Below, one piece after another: positions 23,348 through 34,589 of a stretch of 64,000 nt of DNA; the stretch's first letter is position 1; every line of letters begins with the position of its first letter. The translations under genes were made by a program, and so were the position numbers. The notes beneath the pieces are model-generated. The model had not been told where the DNA came from and searched no databases. It saw only the letters and a program-made list of their open reading frames with translations. Source of the DNA: Saturnia japonica (lineage: Eukaryota > Arthropoda > Insecta > Lepidoptera > Saturniidae); contig CM065309.1 of NCBI GenBank assembly GCA_033032175.1, forward strand, positions 5,394,001 to 5,458,000, given 5' to 3'.

Positions 23348-24606
23348 TTAGGTCCTTACATATGAAATTGGGGTTTTGTTGAACTGGTCATTTTGATCTC
23401 AAATATCTGGCGTCTGGTTAAAAATTCCAAATTCAAATTTATTACAAATTTAGGCTTGTGTATTTATGTTTCCAATTTAGTGATTCATTTGTTTTCGCAC
23501 TATTTTTTTTTGACATCGTTCTTTTCACAAAATAGAAAATTTAAAATATCACCTTATTTACGAATATAAGTTCCATTGTGGCATCAGCGCTGCAGAATTA
23601 GCTCGAAGCATTGATGTTGTGTATGGGAAAGCTACTGTAAAAGAAAACACGGTACGTTTTTGGTTGTAACGTTTCGTTCTGGAAATTTTGACCTACGAAA
23701 CAAACCCCGTGGACGGCCGGAGGGAGACCCTTGTTGAAAATGAAGAATCAAAGGTGGTTGAAGCGGATCATTCGCAAACCACATCAGAGTTAGCGACAGG
23801 CTTCGGTGTGAGTTATAAAAAAGTTAATTCACTTGAAACAAACAGGAAAAGTGAAAAAGCTCGAGAAATGGGTAACGCATGAATTGACTGAAGCACGCCA
23901 ACTTACCTATTGAGTTCTGCATTACATTACTCAACCGTCACAATAACGAGAGAATTTTGAATCGTATTGTTACTTGTGACGAAAAATATCCATTTTTAAA
24001 TAATCATTTACGATAATGGGGACGCTCATCACAGTGGTTGAAACCAGGAGAACCTGCCAAATCCTGTCCCAAGCAAAAGTCGTCTCAGAAAAAGGTACTG
24101 GTGAGTGTTTGGTGGGCCAGTGCTGGTATCATACACTACAGCTACGTAAGATCTGTCCAGACTATAACGGCAGATCTGTATTGTAAACAAATTGTAAACC
24201 ATAATGGAAAAGCTAGCCGTTAAACAACCGAGACTGGTCAATATCTCAAGCCCACTGCTGCTTCAGAACAACGCTAGACCCCATACTTTACGACCGACGG
24301 TCGCTAAATTAGAGGTACTGCGGTTGGAATGTCTCTGAAACCCACCATATTCCCCGGACATTGCTCCAACAGATTACCACTTTATTCGGAATTTGGACAA
24401 TTTCTTGCAAGGAAAATAAATTCAATTCCGATGAGGCTGTCCAAACTGCCTTCAAAGATTTTATTGGTTCTTGCTCCCACAATTTTTTCAGCAATGGAAA
24501 CAATGAACTACCTTTAAAATGGCGAAAGTGCATAGATAATAATGGTACATACTTCGATTTACATTTTTTACCATATAAAACGCTAATTTCATATGTAATG
24601 AACTAA
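23348..24606 (+). mobile_element. mariner transposon with decayed transposase
   Basis: The left end TTAGGTCCTTACATATG (23348) and the degraded right end AATTTCATATGTAATGAAC, then TAA (to 24606), are flanked by TA. In between, plus-strand fragments in changing frames follow mariner transposase order: YKFHCGISAAELARSIDVVY (helix-turn-helix region), ERILNRIVTCDEKY-like text with the first catalytic Asp, QWLKPGEPAKSCPKQKS, VLVSVWWASAGIIHYSY and a C-terminal WRKCIDNNGTYFD. Many stops and frameshifts. A second copy of the same family, reversed, is at 50160-51373. Confidence 0.9.
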
Positions 24607-24830
24607 TATATCAAAATTTTGTTCTAAAGAATTGTAATTCTTCAAAAAATCTAGGCAAATCCGCGATGGAATATATTTATCTCCTAAGGTTGACCCACGG
24701 GAACCATTTTTATCTTCAACATAATGATTAAAAATATTACGTTATTTTCGAAACTATTTTCCCCAATTCAGTATTAATCTTTATCCAGATAAGTTCGTTA
24801 GTTACTTTGGGCATTTATTGTAGATTAAAA

Positions 24831-26042
24831 TTTTTTTTTTTTAGATCTGACTACACTGTTAGCCTTAGGGGCCCTAAAGCCGCTGCGGCTTTTACAGCTT
24901 CACCGGACTTGGGGGCGAGCGCGGAGAGCACTCAGCCACGAAAGTTATAAGGACGACTGGCACGAGGGCGCCAGAGTGGCTGGACCTCGGCTCGGGCGGT
25001 CGTCGCGTACGCAAATAAGTCGCGAACTAACTGAATCCCTACACCTACGATTCGAGCTAACTCAATTATACACATAGGCACGTTCCCTTCCTCCTGGGAG
25101 GAAGGAAGGAACCATGCGTATGTGTATTCAGTAATCAGAAATGTTTTCTACACTAACTAGCGCTAACTAACTAGCGTAAAAAAAGAAGAAAAATGGTCCC
25201 TCACAGAACCTATGTACCTGTGTGGTGTGCACGTGTGTTTGTTCATACGTGTGTAATGTTGTATGTGGGTAACTAAGTGCTGCACGTATAGTGTCACTTG
25301 TATCGCGCGGGCGGATGCCTGACCCAAGGGTTTCATACCGAGGAACGGACCTAGACTTGGGTCACCCGCTAAGGAGGGTGAACGTATGGAGTGTGTGCGG
25401 GAGCGAATTTGACCGCCCGTCCTCTGCGGAGAGAACGGTGGTTACGCGGGCGTGGGCGCTGTCACGCTCTGTTTGGAGAGACGAATCGATATATTTTATT
25501 GTACATATGAGAATAAAACTTTTTGCGCGGCCGGTGTTTATGCCGGGTGGTCGCGTGTTTCGGAGTCGAGACGGTGTAACGTCTCAACGAGGCGGGGGAA
25601 GGCGCATATGGTTTTGACGAGACCGTAGCGCTCTAGGTGGTCATTGTAATCAATGACCTCCTGAATGCCGTGTTCACGAAGGAGCAAGATCATGATATCA
25701 TTGCTCGCAACGTTGGAGGGAGCGCGGGGCGCGGAATTATCCATAGCCATACGAGGCTGTGGATTAGAGCGACGGGGCCCCCATGCGTTCGGAGCCGAAC
25801 GCACGGGTTGTGATTGACCGCGAGGCGCGGGAGGGCCGGCGGCGGCCGGGATCTGGCGAGGGACTGGAAGCGCAGGAAATTCCCCTGGCGCCAGCAGGGG
25901 TTGCGCTCGGAGGGCTGAGGCGGGAGGCGCCGCCCGGGGGGCCGCCTGCCTCTGGTGCCGAGGCCGCGTAGTGCGCGGAGCTTTGGGGCAACAGCGATAA
26001 TTCGCAGGGTGCCCCTCCCCTTCGCACAGTACGCAGCTCGGG
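24831..26042 (-). mobile_element. Non-LTR retroposon with ORF1 end and 3' tail but no ORF2
   Basis: A minus-strand insertion flanked by TTAAAA on both sides (24825-24830 and 26043-26048), a classic target-primed insertion context, with a poly(A) run at its 3' end (T run from 24831 on plus). The 5' end begins inside an ORF1 zinc-knuckle region. After the ORF1 stop (25538) there are about 640 GC-rich bases without a recognisable endonuclease or reverse transcriptase, then the tail AAGTCCGGTGAAGC, GCCGCAGCGGC, GGGCCCCTAAGGC, AGATCT and A's. The tail alone recurs at 47845-47931, 48750-48833, 20702-20775 and (damaged) 17537-17610. Either ORF2 was deleted or the family is ORF1-only. Confidence 0.75.
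25538..26038 (-). pseudogene. 5'-truncated ORF1 (gag-like) of a non-LTR element
   Basis: From 26038 the frame is open to the stop at 25538 (about 166 codons). It starts SCVLCEGEGHPANYRCCPKA, a zinc knuckle of the CxxC...HPANYxxCP style typical of Jockey-group ORF1 proteins, which bind the element's RNA. A proline/alanine-rich linker follows, then a C-terminal segment (IQEVIDYNDHLERYGLVKTI, FPRLVETLHRL). The N-terminus is cut off by the insertion's 5' truncation. It is GC-rich compared with the surroundings. Confidence 0.75.
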
Positions 26043-26048
26043 TTAAAA

Positions 26049-26539
26049 TTTTCTTTTACTGTTTTCCATTTATATGAATGAATGAATATATGGCACTCTA
26101 TCTTGACGTCATAGTTTAAACTGTTTAAAGCAACAACAACACAAGTGTACGTTATTACGAATAATGTGTTGTACTGTAGTCATCATTTTTTTTACGTCTT
26201 ATATTATTTTATATTTTATAGGCAATGTATGAAATAAAAAGAATTATTAGATACATACTTTGTATAGGCATTCTAAAGAATGCCAAATGTGTGATTGAGA
26301 CAAACATATACATCTATAGAATTTAGCCTACGAGGGAATGAGATAGAATATACACTTAATGCAAGTCCTGATTTCCACGACTATGTTCATGGCGGAACTG
26401 GCATAGCGGTGTGACAACCAGATTTGTGCGAACTGTTGTATTGAGGCATGTATAACATACCTACATAACCTAACATACATTTATACGTGACAAAATACAC
26501 ACGATGCTCGGTTAGGTTGGGTTGGACCTGCGAACAAGT
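26049..26539. other. Intergenic, nothing recognised
   Basis: AT-rich, no supported feature. Confidence 0.4.
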
Positions 26540-26853
26540 ACTAGTACAAATGATGGCTCAGTTGTAGCGTGTACAGACTCCGCGTCGATCGACCTGAATT
26601 CGAATCCCTGCAATGAGCATGAGCTTTCAGTGAAGGAAAACATGGTGATGAAACCATAGCATGGTGGTAGGGCTTTTCATAATGCCCTTCTGGCAAACTA
26701 CCACCCTCAAGCTGAAAAACTGTTGTCAAACACCAATAGGTGTGTTCTGGCATCTGCATTTTAGAGCCAGTCTTCAGTTAGGCTTAGCATGCTGCCATCT
26801 TCGACAACATCGTCACTTAAAATTAGGTGAGATTGTTGCCACAACACTAAACC
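26540..26853 (+). repeat. SINE-like dispersed repeat
   Basis: It has a TGGCTCAGTTGTAGCGTG start, a TTCGAATCCC B-box-like motif and a 3' end GCCATCTTCGACAAC, ATCGTCAC, TTAGGTGAGATTG. The 3' end is repeated at 59910-60003. This build is usual for lepidopteran SINEs that borrow a LINE tail. Confidence 0.55.
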
Positions 26854-27483
26854 TATAACGCTAAAAAAAGACTAAAACCTATAAATGTATGTCTCAATTA
26901 CACGACACTTTGAAATCCCGCCAAAATCTCACACGTGATATTCGAAAAGAATCGGAGTTGTATTTCATACTTTACAGATTTCTTATTTGGTATTCTATAC
27001 ATTACCTATAACATAATTAAAGAAACACGGGAAAAAAAACAGGTTTTAAGTACTGTATTGTGCCTATGTGCAAAAATACCACATGGAATGCAAGTGATAT
27101 AAGTAGTGAGTTTGCTTAACCAGAGAGGTGAAAACATAAAAAAAAGTGGTGTAAAATTATGAAAAGAAACATGATTTCTCCAACAACAACTTTATTCAGT
27201 TGTAAAGATCACTTCGCCGTCAGTATTTAAATCGTTTTTAAGCCATTACAATTATACCGTCAAAAAACACCCCAACAACTATGAACTAGGTGATTGTTTT
27301 TCTATATTTTTACGTTACAATCACGGTCAACAAATGGCGTTGCGTTTAACAATTTTAAAAATTCCTGTATAATTTTTAGACTTTTTATTAATTAATTTCT
27401 CAATGAATATTGAATTAAATTGAGAATTATTTATATTTTCGTGATACAGTAGCGATAAAGGCTGTAAAAAAAATTATCTTGCT
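26854..27483. other. Intergenic, nothing recognised
   Basis: AT-rich, no supported feature. Confidence 0.4.
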
Positions 27484-27822
27484 TTTTTTTTAAATTTAAT
27501 GCATATTTCCTATTGCTCGTCGTGTGTTGCGCACTTTCCGTAAATATTAAGTTACATAGCATACCATAACGCCCGTATCCCTGAAGCGTTATGCAGAGGT
27601 GTAGGTACTCCCAAAATTCGCCGGGTATGTTTTAGGTCTCATGTAATAAAGGGCGAGCCTATTGCCATTAATCAGTCACAATGCCAAACTCCGACCTGCT
27701 ACTAAGAATTTAATAGAAAACCCCACTAAAACTACGCGACCTGGGAATCGGACCTAGGTAGGTCTTCGAGCATAGCGGTCGTGTTTAGGACCACTAGGCT
27801 AATAAGGCAGTTATGAACATCA
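27484..27822 (-). mobile_element. tRNA-derived SINE (second family)
   Basis: On the minus strand the head has an A box TAGCCTAGTGGT (reverse of about 27793-27804) and a B box GGTCCGATTCCC (reverse of about 27745-27756). The body contains CGGAGTTTGGCATTGTG, GGCAATAGGCTCGCCC and TTATTACATGAGACC, and it ends in an A run (T run 27484-27492 on plus). It resembles a widespread lepidopteran SINE. Confidence 0.8.
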
Positions 27823-28173
27823 ATATTAAAGAGATAAACTCTAAATCAGGCTTATTTAAACATAAAATACACCACATTGTAAATAGTACCCGTGGACTTT
27901 GACCTTGGTTTCTTTAAAGACTACATTTTTCTGAATCTCTAGGAGGGGTATAGCTACCCTTGGCGAAGCCATTGGACTGGCATATCCTTACCGATAAGAG
28001 CACCTAAATAAAAATGAGATAAAAAAAATGTAATAGTTAACTTTACTGTTGGCATGGCTTCTGTTCTAGTTCACTTGTTTTGTATCAATAATTTAACTAC
28101 ATCAACTTGAAGTCTCAATGGTGTGAAAAGAATTATTAGTAAAAAAACTAAAATGAGTTAGTAATTTTAAAGA
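27823..28173. other. Intergenic between SINE and HMGA 3' UTR
   Basis: No supported feature. Confidence 0.4.
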
Positions 28174-28914
28174 TTTATTTATAGTTTTCCTAACATTGTA
28201 CATTCTTGCACATACACACAGCAAAAATTACAAAAAAAAGTCTTATAAGCCTGCGAAATTATTAAAAAAAATGTATACAAAATGGCACACTACCAAAAAA
28301 CTACCATGATTCTTCCTACATCCAAGTAACAGCAATGTGGATACAATTTACTTAGTAATTACAGCAATTTCAAAATGTTCAATTAAAGTTAGGAATAAAA
28401 TAAAATTATTTGGAAAATGAACATATTTATTATAGAAAATAATACTTTATATTTTACGTAAATGACAAAATTTATAAATCTTAAGGTCGATTGATATCTT
28501 ATGATAAATCAAGAGATTACAAAATACCTAACTGTATAGAATCTACAAAAAAAGATCTTACAAATTATTCCTTATAGTTGTACGTTTCTAAGGAGAGCTA
28601 AGTCATCCAAATTTAATCATGTAAGACTTACCCAATACTTAGAAATTTTCTAGCTAAATGCAACATGACCATACCATTTATTCCATACAAAAAAAGAACT
28701 TTCAATTAAATTCTTACATGAATACCTTTGAATGGACAATCTCGTTTGAGAATTTTGTACTGTCAAGAAACCCCCCCTATGTGTTCTTTCAAAACAAGAC
28801 ATACCAACATTTACACATTAATGTAAAGTAAATGAATACATAATAGTAACATACACAATGAGGGTTATCATGACAAACAAATTACACTAAGTGTGATTGG
28901 TTAAGAAACACTTC
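28174..28914 (-). other. Probable 3' UTR of the HMGA-like gene
   Basis: AT-rich and frame-free below the stop codon. TTTATT at 28174-28179 is AATAAA on the minus strand and could end a 3' UTR of about 740 bases; other AATAAA hexamers lie nearer, so the true end is uncertain. Confidence 0.4.
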
Positions 28915-29519
28915 TTATTGGTCTTCTGAACCCTCTTCGTCATCTTCATCATCCTGCTCTTCTTCAGTAGAGGCTGCATCTTTCTTAGGTGGTGGTACAT
29001 CCTTGCGCTGCCTACCACGTCCTCTTCCTTCAACTGGCGCACTCTATAATATAAAATAGAATTGAGTATATACAATGCATTTAAAATTCTATGATATATG
29101 AATTATATTTTCAATGTTCAAGCAAGTATTTGAACTTTTAATAAATTACCTTTCCCTTCGCTGACTTTTTCTTAGAGCCTTTAGGTCTACCTCTGCCTCT
29201 TTTAGCTACAGGCGCCTGTTCATCATCTGAAGATTTTGCTGATTCTTTAGTTTTTGGAGCTGCTGCTGGGGGTCTTCCTCTTTTCTTCACTTCTTTGGTT
29301 TCCTGAAATGCATTACACATATTATTCCCATGGCGAATCTTGGCAGAGGACGATACCCAGGAGTGAACTGATAAAGGCTGGTGATGATGACATGTTATTT
29401 ATACATACAATAGTAAGACAACAAAATTTATACACTTATTTGCTCACCGATTGTGTCCCATTTGCTTTTGGTCTACCACGACCCTTCTTCTCCACTGTTG
29501 TTGACCCATCATCAGACAT
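28915..29519 (-). CDS. HMGA-like AT-hook chromatin protein, three exons
   Basis: Coding exons on the minus strand: 29519-29448 (24 codons), 29302-29150 (51) and 29043-28915 (42 plus stop), all phase 0, with GTGAGC and GTAATT donors and CAG or TAG acceptors; 117 aa in total. AT-hook motifs, which grip the minor groove of AT-rich DNA, are GRGRPK at residues 13-18, KRGRPP at about 30-35 and KRGRGRPKGS at about 58-67; a weaker RGRGRQRK opens exon 3. The C-terminus is strongly acidic (EEEQDDEDDEEGSED), as in HMGA proteins. Residue make-up (Lys, Arg, Pro, Ala, Ser) and size match HMGA/HMGI. The protein is expected to act in the nucleus as an architectural chromatin factor. The start is the first ATG; no upstream coding exon is seen. 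A D1-like AT-hook protein is the main alternative name. Confidence 0.9.
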
Positions 29520-31161
29520 TTCAAATAAATTAGAGGTATAAGAGCAAAATCTGTAAATGTGAATTTTGTTAATATAAGAAAGTTGTATAAACTCTCGCAA
29601 TGAACGGAATATTGATTTCAATTCCATGAGAATGAACTGAGCTTTAGATATAGTTTTAAACCATGTAATCTAGATAAAAATATAAACAGCGAAGTGCCAG
29701 TACTATATACCTGACCGAAGTTTTTAAAAAAATATAGTAATAGTACAACACTAAACAAAAACAAATGAAGAAAAATGTCAACAACCGCAAAAATTACACT
29801 GTAATAATTAATTAAAGAGAACTCCTATTCTTTGCATTTTTAAAGTACACAATTTTCGATTATCGCTACAAATCCCATTGAAATGTAATGTTAAGTTATG
29901 AAATCAAATATAATCACACGGAATCACGCGACGAAATTTTTTACAAGACCAAGCCACTTTTTAAATGGAGTCGGTCTTACAATTGTGAATTCTACTAGGA
30001 ACAATTGGAAAAACGGCACCATTTATTTATTATAAATAAGCACGAATTGTTTACATTTTATGCAAGAATAAAGAATATTATAATGTCACTTCTAAATTAA
30101 ATAATTATACTTACAACAATCTTCACAGCAAAATGTTAGTAATCGGCTAAAGAGAATTTATGGCGGGCGGCAGCAAAATTAACTTTTAGATGGCGTCGGT
30201 GTAGAGGGCGCTAAAGGCTACAGATCATAAAACTGCAATACAATCTATAAAAAATGTATCTAAAAAATTAAAATATCAACTTAATTTTATAAAAATAATT
30301 TAACGAATTACAGAGCTTAAAAAAAAATAGTGCAAAATATTATTAAATTTCCATAAATTTATAAATTGAATCACAACTCCCACTTATATGATGTTACATT
30401 AAAATTGAACTTTAATAATGTTATCTCAGGTACCTTACAATAATATTCTATAATATAGTTTTTGTAATGATCGACACTAATATTAATATGGTCTAATGTT
30501 ATAAGGTAAAGAACTAAATTCTATTTAATAATTATTACAAAATTTAAAAAGTCCTTGACTAATTTATACCTGTGTTGCCACTGTTGCCAGGAGTTCAACT
30601 ATTTGGTTCGGTTATCAACCGAACTTAATACGCAGATACGTCCAGAGATAAGTTACGTCCAAAGTCCAAATAAATTATAAAAAATCTATGGTAACATCGC
30701 GGGGCACGACGCAGTAAACTGAGTTGGCGCAATTGCTTGGCGTAGCTATGTGTTATCCATGTCTACTTCTCAGACCTCACTAGAGATGTAAATTTTAAAA
30801 AAAGAATAGATTATTATAAAAACAATTATTTAACATAATAATAAAAACAATTAATTAATAATCGATTATTTTAAAATTTTCTTGATAAATTTAATTAAAA
30901 CCTGATATATTTATAATAATAACTTCCATAATCTATTTTAATTAACATATTACAATAAAAAGACAAAAAATATTGTTAATAACGGAGAATGCCCATTCTT
31001 GTACCAAATTTTGTTGTATAGTAAGGTTGAATAAAAAGTAAATAATGTTTTTTTTTCATATTATTTTACGACCTTTTATCCTCGGAATTTGGTTTTCAAA
31101 GTAGGAATATTCTTTAAACTTTTAAAAGTATTATCTATACTATATATTATATGTATACTAA
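29520..31161. other. HMGA promoter side and intergenic DNA
   Basis: It presumably holds the HMGA 5' UTR and promoter (just above 29520); no core promoter motif could be fixed. A perfect small hairpin, GTTCGGTT-ATC-AACCGAAC, sits at 30606-30624. No gene in the rest. Confidence 0.4.
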
Positions 31162-32656
31162 TGTAGCGACATCTATCGAGACACATAGGACGCATCCTAC
31201 TATCCTACATTGCGCTATAGAAATTAACTCTATCGTTGAGTATATATACAAGAACCCGACTACAACACTCGGGGCAGCTGCCCGCCGGACATAGCACCCG
31301 TCTGGCCGGAGGATCCTCCCTTTTCTATGGCGGATGAGGAACTTTACTCTCTGTTCCTCACCTCCGCTAAAATGGTGACCCCGCGAACACAAAACCTTCT
31401 GACGAACACAAAACCGAAACCCGACGACGACTGACAAAGTATCAAGCCATCAACAAGCAATCTCAGCATCATCAAGCTCCTCGTTTTTTCATGAAAAACA
31501 AAGTCACAATGTCAAGCCCGGTTCCAAAATACATCGCAACTGCTGTATCAGCCACTGCCAACGCTCCAGCATCCGAAGTTACCGCCGTCGCCCTCGCCAT
31601 GCGCGTTCCGCGTTTCTGGAACGATAATCCACGGTTATGGTTCCACGCTTTCGAAGCCGCCGCCCAAGATGGACACCGTACTCAAGCACAGCTGGCACAA
31701 ATACTCATCGCGCAACTCGATCGAACGAATGTCGAACAAATAAGCGATATTCTCTACAACCCGCCCAGCGAAGGAAACATTTATGAAGCTCTGAAAAAAA
31801 GACTCATGAATGTCTATGAAGAGTCCGACAACAAACAACTGCAAAAACTACTCTCCGAAGTCGAACTCGGCGACCAAAAACACTCGCAGTTACTCCGGAA
31901 AATGCGCAGTCTAGCGAAGAATAACATACCAGAGTCAACACTCCGTCTCATGTGGAGTAATCATCTACCAGTCCACGTTCACTCCGTAATCGCGCAGTAA
32001 GTGATACCTTTCAGACGCAAACTGCAATCGATGAACTCGCTCTACTGGCTGATAAGATGATGGAGACACAAACCCTGCATGTAGCCGCCTTGTCTACACC
32101 ACCTCCATCACAACAAAATTCTGAAATAAAATTTCTAATCGAAGAAATCCGCAAGCTTTCAACAGAAATCTCTGCTATCAAGTCGCAACATACGTTAAAT
32201 AATTACAACGCATACGAACGCGGAAGATCAAACACATCGGAATAAATACAACAATAGCAGATCAAGAAGCAACACACCCACATCGCCATATTGTTATTAC
32301 CACCGTCGCTACGGTGCACAAGCACGCCGATGTACATACAAAGAAAAAAATTATCGGAAGTCGGAAAACTAAAACATACGTTGGCAGAAGCGGAACCCAG
32401 CGTAGAACAAAATTCCTACCGCCTATTCATCGTTGATAAAAATTCGCAATACAAATTTCTCATCGACACCGGCGCAAATATTTCCGTATTACCTCGAACA
32501 AAGGGAACTACACAGAAGCCACTCGATTTTCAACTCTACGCATCTAATAATACGGTAATACCCACTTACGGTGAAAAAACTACTACACTTTATATTCAAC
32601 CTTCTTATTGTATGTTTCATTTATGCAAACTACCTAATCTTAGAGTGGCACAATAG
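31162..32656 (+). mobile_element. Gypsy-type LTR retrotransposon, truncated after protease
   Basis: The 5' LTR is about 31162-31360 (TGTAGCGACATC ... CTCA), then TGGTGACCCCGCG (31373) as primer-binding region, then gag and an aspartic protease. Reverse transcriptase, integrase and the 3' LTR are missing. LTR blocks (TGTAGCGACATCT, GGACATAGCACCCGTCTGG, GATCCTCCCTTTT) are shared with the small LTR element at 15796-16617. Confidence 0.85.
31491..32656 (+). pseudogene. Gypsy gag-protease, frameshifted
   Basis: gag opens at 31491 with PRFWNDNPRLWFHAFEAAAQ, QIADLDR-like and NPPSEGNIYEALKKRL segments and LLSEVELGDQKHSQLLRKMR, the layout of capsid-type gag in Gypsy elements. A stop at 32000 is followed in another frame by AIDELALLADKMMETQ (32003-32245). 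At 32292-32333 a CYYHRRYGAQARRC zinc-knuckle relic follows in a third frame, and then the protease active site FLIDTGANISVLPR (DTGA at 32464-32475). Two or more frameshifts make it non-functional. Confidence 0.85.
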
Positions 32657-32689
32657 ACCCTAAACTAATATAACAAAGCGGAAGTGTTT

Positions 32690-33268
32690 TTATGTTTGTT
32701 TGTTTAAATACGCTAATCTCTGAAACTACCAGTCTGATTTAAAAAATTATTTTTGTATACGATAGCTTGATTCACAAGGAATAGAATAGCCTATTTAGCA
32801 TCAAGATACACGTCCTAACTAGCCTTTAATATTGATTTTTGTAAAGTAAGTCGGAACACGACGCTCTCCCAAACCGCTTTATCCACGTGCGCTGTGATAT
32901 TTTTTAGTTGTATGTAAATACATACTGTACAAAAATATTGGGTCTTAGTACATCATTAGAATAGTCCGCAATAGCATATGCCTATATCTTATGCATAACC
33001 CACAATAAGCTATTATATAACAAACAGTGAGTTAATATAATTAATTTACACATGATATATTAATCCTTACGAAGAAGAGTTACTTCATCTTAAAGACAAT
33101 TTTATGAAGTTGAAATTTGCTCTTTTGCATGTTATTTGGACACATAGTTTAGGAGAAAATGAAAAATTGAAATAATTTGTATTTGTGGGTAGAACAATTA
33201 TGATAGACTACACGGGTGCACTGGCGTTGCGGTGTTTATCGTATAATATTACACGGGAGAAACCGTGG
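32690..33268 (-). repeat. Interspersed repeat, GCTGTGCCCCACGG head
   Basis: Minus-strand copy: it begins GCTGTGCCCCACGGTTTC at 33268 and ends with the AAACAAACAAACATAAAA tail at about 32690. It aligns over most of its length with 47659-48372, and keeps the CTTCATAAAATTGTC site uninterrupted where that copy has an insertion. Confidence 0.7.
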
Positions 33269-33859
33269 GGCACAGCAAAAAATTATTATACACTGCGTAA
33301 ATAGTTCCAAAGACGCGAGTGGTGCGTTCCGTTAATTGTATTACAATCCTTTTAACAAAAAATTGAATATTATATTAAAAAAGCAACTCATTTTTTAATT
33401 ATAAATAACGATATTTATGGGTAATAAAAATTATATTTATGGGCGATTGAAGTTTTTGGTGGGATCTTAAAATGAGATGTTTGGTATTTGGTTTTTATTT
33501 TTAACTGACTCACGCATCTTCGTCTGCGTCACATGAGAGAGAGAGAGAGAGAGAGAAAGGGTTAGAAAGATTGGGCCGTGTGCACCTATAATACAATTCT
33601 AAAGAAGCTGAAACTTTCTTTACTTTGCTGTGTATTTATTTTAAAACTGTGATATCTCCTAAGATATTTATTGAAATCAATTGATGTCAAGGACAATTTT
33701 ATTCAAACTTGAATACTTGTGATGAATATTTTATTTCAATAAGGTTAATGCCATGTTTATAGAAACACCTTCGCAAATAATGCATTATTTTAGAACAAAT
33801 TTTGTTACCTTTAAAAAGTTAATATATTGAGTCAACTTTAAAAGATAGCCAAATGCTAT
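33269..33859. other. Intergenic, contains a (GA)n microsatellite
   Basis: A GA dinucleotide run lies at about 33533-33556. Nothing else supported. Confidence 0.5.
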
Positions 33860-34136
33860 CACGGACTTTTTTTTTACTTTTTAAGAGAAATAATTCCGTC
33901 ACACATGATTGTTTAGTAACTTTACGCATTTACGCAGCGCACGCAATGGAAGCTCTCAAAAGTAATAATCCTTCCTTGTTTTTGCAATATTTTTAATTGA
34001 TCGTATTGTTCTATTTCGATCACTGGGATGTCAAACAAAAATTATTTTTTCTATTCGAAGAAGTAGTTCCTGAGATTAGAGCGTTCAACCAAACAAACAA
34101 ACAAACTCTTCAGCTTAATAGTACTAGTATAGATTA
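33860..34136 (+). repeat. Interspersed repeat, 3' part only
   Basis: The end GTTCAACCAAACAAACAAAC, then AGTACTAGTATAGATT, matches the tails of the copies at 4101-4400 and 47659-48372. The head is missing. Confidence 0.55.
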
Positions 34137-34589
34137 ATTAACTTAGGTTTTAGACCCTATATTATATAATACTGATAGCGTTTTGTGTGATATAGCTTGA
34201 GCATGTTAAATGGATTATAAATATAAACTGGAAGCATACATTTTGATGTGCCACAAAAACTCCCTAGAAAGTTCTAACAAGGGAGCCACCATCTTGTTAG
34301 GATACTGAATCGTCATAACACTTGACAATATAATTCACTCGATAATGGCAGTAATGGTCTTCATTAAAGAGGACCGGTTGCCAAGTTAGGAAGAAGAAGA
34401 AGAAGAGATGGTGAATTGTTATTTATCTCTGATGGTGAGATCTAAAAATTGATGTAAACGAAATAGTCACTTACCCTCGCCCCTAGACCTCACTCTGCAA
34501 CCGTATTAGTGTATTATCTATGCTCAGTTGTATTGCATTGTTTATGTTATGCTTTATTTATAATTATTGGACCCAATTGGAGCAAAAAA
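34137..34589. other. Upstream region of CYB5RL
   Basis: No gene. It should hold the promoter and 5' UTR. The coding frame stays open for 27 codons upstream of the ATG at 34590 but has no ATG there. Confidence 0.4.

Noticed and set aside
25764..25971. Open frames on both strands rich in Ala, Gly and Arg
   Set aside because: Shadows of the GC-rich ORF1 fragment at 25538-26038.
27740..27815. Possible minus-strand tRNA gene
   Set aside because: It has a B box and A box but continues into a SINE body ending in a poly(A) run.
30606..30624. Perfect hairpin that could be a regulatory RNA or terminator
   Set aside because: Only an 8-bp stem with a 3-base loop in intergenic DNA; no further evidence of function.
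34509..34589. N-terminal extension of CYB5RL with a hydrophobic start
   Set aside because: The extension begins with GTG, not ATG, and the first in-frame ATG is at 34590 right before the family's conserved Cys motif.
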